Source of the DNA: Verrucomicrobiota bacterium
GTDB taxonomy: Bacteria > Verrucomicrobiota > Verrucomicrobiia > Opitutales > Opitutaceae
DNA length: 10,348 nucleotides
Direction: 5' to 3'
NCBI GenBank assembly: GCA_030916665.1
Contig: JAUPWC010000536.1
Span: 1 to 10,348, forward strand
The notes beneath the pieces are model-generated. The model saw only the letters and a program-made list of their open reading frames with translations, ran no database searches and had not been told where the DNA came from. Each line of letters opens with the position of its first letter. Position 1 is the first letter of the stretch. Of this stretch, positions 6,594 through 10,348 are shown piece after piece. Made by a program: the position numbers and the translations under genes.

Positions 6594-6676
6594 CTGGATT
6601 CTTCGCGGCGCTCAGAATGACACGTTTCGAAACGGGATATCCGTTCCTGTCATTCTGAACGGAGTGAAGAATCCAG
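6594..6676 (+). repeat. CTGGATTCTTCG...CAGAATGACA inverted repeat, copy 1
   Basis: An 83-bp element with 29-base arms (6594-6622 and 6648-6676) complementary at 25 of 29 positions. The arm ends (CTGGATTCTTC and TCAGAATGACA) are perfectly matched. The centre holds two further palindromes: CGTTTCGAAACG (6623-6634) and GGATATCC (6635-6642). The arms resemble the TCATTCTGAGCGAAGCGAAGAATC family seen in many environmental genomes (recollection). No transposase is present, so this is at most a MITE or REP-like element. Confidence 0.85.
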
Positions 6677-6712
6677 GGGATTGACGGGCAGCCCGCGCTG
6701 ACTGGCTGTTTC

Positions 6713-6793
6713 AAGGTGGAGCGGGTTGACCCCAACGCGCTGGATTGTTCGCCGGAGGGAGCCAAGCGTCCTGAGGTCAGGTCGCTCCACCTT
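6713..6793 (+). repeat. GGTGGAGCG palindromic repeat, copy 2
   Basis: Arms 6713-6731 and 6775-6793 are inverted complements at 16 of 19 positions, including a perfect AAGGTGGAGCG/CGCTCCACCTT outer 11 bp. The left half refolds as GCGGGTTG/CAACGCGC with one mismatch, matching the plan of copy 1 at 2575-2649. Shared blocks include GGTGGAGCG, TTGACCCCAA, TGAGGTCA and CGCTCCACC. It lies 45 bases before the start of the small secreted protein gene. Confidence 0.85.
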
Positions 6794-6838
6794 GCCCCGC
6801 CATCACGTTACAAAACGCGGCTGGAAACCGGCGGCATC

Positions 6839-7411
6839 ATGGTTTTGATTACCGGAGTGAAAGCGTGGATGGCAGTCAGCATCTTCCTCCTGGCGGCGGC
6901 CGGCGGCCTCGCCGAGGCTTTCACCGTCTTCAAGCTGCCCAACGGCGGACGTCTCGAACTGTTCCCGGTCGGACGCTGGGCTCTCTCCAGCGAGGATGTG
7001 GGCGAGCTGAAAATTGTCCTCATGCCGGACAGTCCCAGGGTCAACGCCCGCGCCATCTACAGCGTCGCCACCGAAGGAGCCGATGATTTCCCGACCGACC
7101 AGAAGCTCAACGAGCAGATGGTCCGAGTGTCCGAGCGCATCCTTTCCTCGGGCGATTTTGTGGAGCGCAAACCGGTGGTGAAGCCGTTCTACCCGCCCAA
7201 GGGTTTCGGCTACTACGCGGTGATGACCGATCGGAAGCTGGTCGGCCTGCCGCCCAAGTCCGGCGACTACAAATTTTTCATGCTCGGCATGATCCGGCTG
7301 GCCCCGTCGGTCTATCTGAAGGTGCAGATCATGGCCGACCACGAGGAAGGCGAACCCTACCAGCAACTGCTCGGCATGGCCGAGGGCGCGGTTTATACGC
7401 CCCCGAGGTGA
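6839..7411 (+). CDS. Small secreted protein of unknown function
   Basis: A 190-residue protein that I do not recognise. The N-terminus is a clear signal peptide: a Lys at residue 8, then a core 'VSIFLLAAAGGLAEA' with probable cleavage before 'FTVFKLPNG'. ATG 6839 keeps this Lys in the n-region. GTG 6857 also gives a good signal peptide. ATG 6869, with GGAG at 6854-6857, is another possibility but has no positive charge. The mature part is mixed alpha/beta and has no obvious membrane segment, lipobox or Cys pair. Visible stretches include 'NGGRLELFPVGRW', 'KPFYPPKGFGYYAVMTD' and 'VYLKVQIMADHEEGEPY'. It is probably periplasmic or secreted. Repeats on both sides separate it from the glucan genes, so it is probably its own unit. 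Confidence 0.7.
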   Translation: MVLITGVKAWMAVSIFLLAAAGGLAEAFTVFKLPNGGRLELFPVGRWALSSEDVGELKIVLMPDSPRVNARAIYSVATEGADDFPTDQKLNEQMVRVSERILSSGDFVERKPVVKPFYPPKGFGYYAVMTDRKLVGLPPKSGDYKFFMLGMIRLAPSVYLKVQIMADHEEGEPYQQLLGMAEGAVYTPPR

Positions 7412-7430
7412 ACCGGTCTGTCGAGGGCGG

Positions 7431-7512
7431 CTGGATTCTTCGCTTCGCTCAGAATGACTGGAAACAGGTTCTTTTCTAGAAGCGTGTCATCCTGAGCGCA
7501 GCGAAGGATCCA
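7431..7512 (+). repeat. CTGGATTCTTCG...CAGAATGAC inverted repeat, copy 2
   Basis: A second copy of the element at 6594-6676. Arms 7432-7458 and 7486-7512 are complementary at 24 of 27 positions, with a 27-base spacer different from copy 1. It lies between the convergent small secreted protein gene and the DAACS gene, so as RNA it would make a long hairpin from either direction and could act as a shared terminator. Confidence 0.83.
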
Positions 7513-7539
7513 CGGCCACGCGGGGCAAGCCGGACGCAG

Positions 7540-7560
7540 GATTCTCAGAATCGTGTCATC
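7540..7560 (+). repeat. Short palindrome and possible repeat fragment at the DAACS stop
   Basis: GATTCT-C-AGAATC (7540-7552) is a perfect 6-bp palindrome around one base. It is followed by GTGTCATC, which matches the right-arm start of the element at 7431-7512. TCA at 7556-7558 is the minus-strand TGA of the DAACS gene. This looks like a decayed third copy or half copy of that repeat. Confidence 0.4.
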
Positions 7561-8938
7561 TCGACCCCGTCCGGGCCTCGGCGCGCTTCGTCATCTCGTC
7601 CACGACCACCGCGGTCGTGATGTCGCAGCCGACGTTCGTGGCCGTGCGGCACATGTCGAGGATGCGGTCGGTGCCGAGGATGCTGCCGATGCCCACGGGC
7701 GGGATGCCGAAGGTGATGAGCAGGCCGGCGATCAGCGGCAGCGAGCCACCCGGGATGCCGGCCACGGCCACGGCGCTCAGCACGGACAACAGCAGCAGCG
7801 TGACCTGCTGGCCGAGTGACAGATCGATGCCGAAGACCTGCGCGACGAAGAGCACCACACAACCCTCGTAGAGCGCCGTGCCACTCATGTTCATCGTGGT
7901 GCCGAGCGGGAGCACGAAGCCCGCCGTGCTGGGCGAGAGCTTGAGCTTCTCCGTGGCGTTCTGCAACGCCGTGGGCAGCGTGGCGTTGCTGGAGCTGGTC
8001 GAGAAGGCCGTCACGATCACGTCCTTGATCGCCGCGAAGTAGGCACGCGGGCTCCACTTGGTCCAGACCTTGAGCCACAGCGACATCGTGCCGAAAAGAT
8101 GGATCGCCATCACGGCGGCACAACCCACGAGAAAGACCCCGAGCGCCTTGATGATATCGAGGCCGGATTTTACCAGCACGCTGTAGATGAGGCAGGGCAC
8201 GGCGTAGGGCGCGAGGCGGAGGGCCAGGTGCACGATGCCGGTCATCAGCTCGGTGGCCATTCCCAGCGCATCCAGCAACCGGCGGCGCTTGGCGTCGGGG
8301 AACGACATGCCGACGACGCCGACGAGGATGGCGAAGAGGATGAGCGGGAGCACGTCGCCGATGCGGGCCGTGCTCGAGCCGACGACGGCCGCAAAAAGGT
8401 TGGCCGGCATGAACATCTCGACGATCACCGTCAGTGAGAGACCGGTCTGGCCGGCCTGCGCGGCCACGTGCTTCTGGGCCGCCCCGCCGAACTCAGCCAT
8501 GAGCCGCGCCTTGGTCTCGGCGTCGATGAAGCCGCCCGGCTGGACGGTGTTCATCATGATGAGACCGAGGGCCACGCCGATGGCCATGTTGAGGAAGAAC
8601 AGGAAAAACGTGCGGCCGGCGAGCGGGCCGAGCTTGTCGGGCCGGCCGAGCTGGACGACTCCGGTCGCCAGCGAGGCGAACACCAGCGGCACGATCACGA
8701 AAAACAGCAGGCGCAGGAAAACCCGCCCGAACGGATCCAGCAGCACGGTCGAGACGCCGCGCATGGCCTCGAGCAGGTTCGCCGAGGACTTGATGCCGAT
8801 GTGTACCAGGAGTTCCTGCAACCCGACCGGTAGCGCGACCTGCGGTCCGGTGAGCAGGGTCACGATCCCGAGGACCACGCCGACCGCCAGACCGCGCAAG
8901 ATGCGGTTGGCGAGCTGGTCGGAGGCGGGGGCGGCCAT
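7556..8938 (-). CDS. DAACS family dicarboxylate/amino acid:cation symporter
   Basis: A 460-residue inner-membrane transporter of the GltPh/DctA/EAAT family, which takes up acidic amino acids or C4-dicarboxylates with Na+ or H+. Family marks are the Ser-rich hairpin 'SSSNATLP' (S315-N318), 'PLGTTMNMSGTALYEG' (S352), 'IPGGSLPLIAGLL', and the substrate-binding helix 'DRILDMCRTATNVGCD' with D424, D428, R431, N435 and D439. R431 matches GltPh R397, which selects acidic substrates. The Asp of the usual NMDGT motif, a Na+ ligand in GltPh, is Ser here. ATG 8938 is chosen as the last ATG before the homology. A GTG at 9043 in frame would add 35 residues and overlap the divergent promoter region. The gene ends convergent with the small secreted protein gene. 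Confidence 0.9.
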   Translation of the reverse strand: MAAPASDQLANRILRGLAVGVVLGIVTLLTGPQVALPVGLQELLVHIGIKSSANLLEAMRGVSTVLLDPFGRVFLRLLFFVIVPLVFASLATGVVQLGRPDKLGPLAGRTFFLFFLNMAIGVALGLIMMNTVQPGGFIDAETKARLMAEFGGAAQKHVAAQAGQTGLSLTVIVEMFMPANLFAAVVGSSTARIGDVLPLILFAILVGVVGMSFPDAKRRRLLDALGMATELMTGIVHLALRLAPYAVPCLIYSVLVKSGLDIIKALGVFLVGCAAVMAIHLFGTMSLWLKVWTKWSPRAYFAAIKDVIVTAFSTSSSNATLPTALQNATEKLKLSPSTAGFVLPLGTTMNMSGTALYEGCVVLFVAQVFGIDLSLGQQVTLLLLSVLSAVAVAGIPGGSLPLIAGLLITFGIPPVGIGSILGTDRILDMCRTATNVGCDITTAVVVDEMTKRAEARTGSR

Positions 8939-9045
8939 GCGGCGCAGCTTGGGCGGACGCCAGACGTTGCGCAACAGGAACTTGGACAAAAATAATTTCC
9001 CGCTGGTTTGACCGGGCGTGGCGGGTAGTGTGACGCCCCTCACGC
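8939..9045. promoter_or_regulatory. Divergent intergenic region, probable promoters for both neighbours
   Basis: This gap between the DAACS start (minus) and the CNNM/CBS start (plus) must hold the promoters of both. The only AT-rich patch is AAAAATAATTT around 8988-8998, a candidate opening site. TTTGAC at 9007-9012 resembles a -35 box on the plus strand, but no good -10 follows at normal spacing. No clear ribosome site stands before either start. Confidence 0.35.
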
Positions 9046-10348
9046 ATGCAGACCTTCTTCAGCATCACCTTGGAGCTCATCGTCATCATTGGTTTGGTGC
9101 TGGCCAATGGCTTCTTCGTGGCCGCCGAATTTGCCCTCGTGAAGGTCCGCGCCAGCCAGTTGCGGCCGCTGGCCAAGAAGGGCAAGGCCGGCTGGCGGCT
9201 CAACATGGCGCTCAAGGCCACCCAGCACCTTGATGCCGCTCTGTCGGCCACCCAGCTCGGCATCACGCTGTCCAGCCTCGGCCTGGGTTGGGTGGGCGAG
9301 CCCTTTTTGGCGCACCGCATCGGACCGTTGCTGGCTAGCTTTGGCATCACCGACCCCAAGGCCGTGTCATCCATCGCCTTTGCCGTGGCCTTCGCCATCA
9401 TCACCTTCCTGCACATCGTGTTTGGCGAACTCGCCCCGAAGTCCCTCGCGATCCAGCGCCCGAAGGGCGTGTCGCTGTGGACCGCCGGTCCGCTGATGTG
9501 CTTCTACTACCTGTTCCTGCCGTTCATCTGGGCGCTCAACGGCACGGCCAACCAGTTCCTGCGCTGGGGCGGCCTCGGGCCCGCCACGGAGGGCGAGCAC
9601 GCCTTCAGTGCCGAGGAGCTCGAATACGTCTTCAGCCACGCGCGCCACACGCACCCCGGCGACGCCGCGATCAACAAGCTCATGGTCCAGTCGCTGCGCG
9701 CCCGCTCGACCCAGGCGCAGCAGATCATGCGTCCGCGCGACCAGGTCACCGCCCTCTGGCTCGACAAGCCCCTCGCCGAGAACCTCCGCACCGCCCAGAT
9801 CAGCGGCCACAGCCGTTTCCCCGTTTGCAACGGCTCCCTCGACGACATCAAGGGCCTCCTCCTCATCCGCGAGTGGCTCTGGCAGATCAGCCTGCTCGGC
9901 CCCGACGCCACCTTCGAGCCGCTGGTGCGCCCCGTCATCAAGTTCGAGCTCACGACCCCGCTCCACACGATGATCGAGAAGTTCCGCCTCTCGCGCAGCC
10001 ACCTCGCCGTGGTGCTCGACGCGGAGAAGAAGCTCGCGGGCATCATCACCTTTGAGGACGTGCTGGAGGAGATCGTCGGCGACATCCGCGACGAGTTCGA
10101 CATCGAGAGCGGCCCCATCTACGAGCGCACCGAGCACGCCATCGTCGTCGCCGGTTCGCTCACCATGCGCGAGCTGCAGGCCGAGACCGGCTGGCCGCTC
10201 GAGTGGAACCCGCGCGAGACCGTCGCCACGTGGTCGCACCGCCACTTCGGCCGCGTGCCCAAGCGCGACGACAAGCTGTCGGTCGGCGAATACCGCCTCA
10301 CCGTCACCGAGGCCAACGCCGAGCGCTGCCGCCGCGTGAAGATCGAGC
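9046..10348 (+). CDS. CNNM/CBS/CorC_HlyC domain membrane protein (3' end outside window)
   Basis: The frame is open from ATG 9046 to the window edge, giving 434 residues without a stop. The N-terminal CNNM (DUF21) domain covers about residues 1-200. It starts 'LELIVIIGLVLANGFFVAAEFALVKVR' and includes 'ATQLGITLSSLGLGWVGEP' and a third helix ending in the conserved 'GELAPK' (127-132). A CBS pair follows, from about 'QIMRPRDQV' (M228) to 'GIITFEDVLEEIVGDIRDEFD' (E337). The CorC_HlyC domain begins near 'IVVAGSLTMRELQ' and is nearly complete. Proteins of this plan are often labelled hemolysins, but characterised CNNM/CorC members act in Mg2+ (or Co2+) export or homeostasis at the inner membrane. 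No Shine-Dalgarno site is seen upstream. It is divergent from the DAACS gene and unlikely to belong to the glucan locus. Confidence 0.92.
   Translation, partial: MQTFFSITLELIVIIGLVLANGFFVAAEFALVKVRASQLRPLAKKGKAGWRLNMALKATQHLDAALSATQLGITLSSLGLGWVGEPFLAHRIGPLLASFGITDPKAVSSIAFAVAFAIITFLHIVFGELAPKSLAIQRPKGVSLWTAGPLMCFYYLFLPFIWALNGTANQFLRWGGLGPATEGEHAFSAEELEYVFSHARHTHPGDAAINKLMVQSLRARSTQAQQIMRPRDQVTALWLDKPLAENLRTAQISGHSRFPVCNGSLDDIKGLLLIREWLWQISLLGPDATFEPLVRPVIKFELTTPLHTMIEKFRLSRSHLAVVLDAEKKLAGIITFEDVLEEIVGDIRDEFDIESGPIYERTEHAIVVAGSLTMRELQAETGWPLEWNPRETVATWSHRHFGRVPKRDDKLSVGEYRLTVTEANAERCRRVKIE

Noticed and set aside
4243..6765. Long minus-strand open frame (840 codons) opposite the six-hairpin glycosidase
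   Set aside because: It mirrors the coding strand of a gene with signal peptide and family motifs, its translation is rich in Gly/Arg/Val/His without domains, and such antisense frames are common in GC-rich DNA.
6716..6838. N-terminal extension of the small secreted protein from GTG 6716
   Set aside because: The added residues are encoded by the GGTGGAGCG repeat and would bury the signal peptide.
6538..7560. Possible CRISPR array or IS element in the repeat-rich stretch
   Set aside because: Repeats are palindromic, few, irregularly spaced and of several families. No transposase or cas gene is present.
8939..9043. N-terminal extension of the DAACS protein from GTG 9043
   Set aside because: It would use nearly all of the divergent promoter region, and the added residues are outside the family homology.
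9367..10245. Minus-strand frame (292 codons) opposite the CNNM/CBS gene
   Set aside because: The plus strand encodes continuous CNNM, CBS and CorC_HlyC motifs, and the antisense product is compositionally biased.

Overview
The window is GC-rich (roughly two thirds G+C by eye) and reads like a carbohydrate-utilisation region of a Gram-negative environmental bacterium. An outer-membrane TonB-dependent receptor, a GPH-type sugar symporter, GH16 enzymes, few clear Shine-Dalgarno sites and many short palindromic intergenic repeats together suggest Verrucomicrobiota, perhaps Opitutaceae. That placement is inferred from style and protein resemblance, not from a marker gene.

Layout, left to right. 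(1) Positions 2-901 hold the C-terminal part of a TonB-dependent receptor, cut by the window edge. (2) Positions 1157-6543 form a same-strand cluster: a GPH-family MFS transporter, a GH16 laminarinase-like enzyme with a signal peptide (GH16a), a second GH16 without one (GH16b) whose start appears to overlap the GH16a stop, and a secreted six-hairpin glycosidase-like protein distantly resembling GH65. (3) Positions 6544-6838 carry no gene but hold three kinds of repeat. (4) Positions 6839-7411 encode a small secreted protein of unknown function. (5) A repeat-filled convergent gap leads to a DAACS (glutamate/dicarboxylate type) symporter on the minus strand, 7556-8938. (6) Diverging from it is a CNNM/CBS/CorC_HlyC membrane protein that runs off the right edge (9046-10348).

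A reasonable model is a beta-1,3-glucan (laminarin-type) utilisation locus. The receptor would bring oligosaccharide across the outer membrane, GH16a would cut polymer outside the cytoplasm, the symporter would import oligosaccharides, GH16b would cut them inside, and the six-hairpin enzyme would act on a further linkage in the periplasm or outside. Substrate and linkage are inferred from the GH16 motifs and gene order only.

The most unusual feature is how closely short repeats are woven into gene ends. The start codon and signal-peptide core of GH16a lie inside a composite inverted repeat. The stop codon of the six-hairpin glycosidase lies inside another repeat motif, and the DAACS stop codon lies in a fragment resembling a third. 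Two copies each of two palindromic families are present. I found no RNA genes, CRISPR array, transposase or phage genes, and no evidence for a new multi-gene system beyond the glucan locus.
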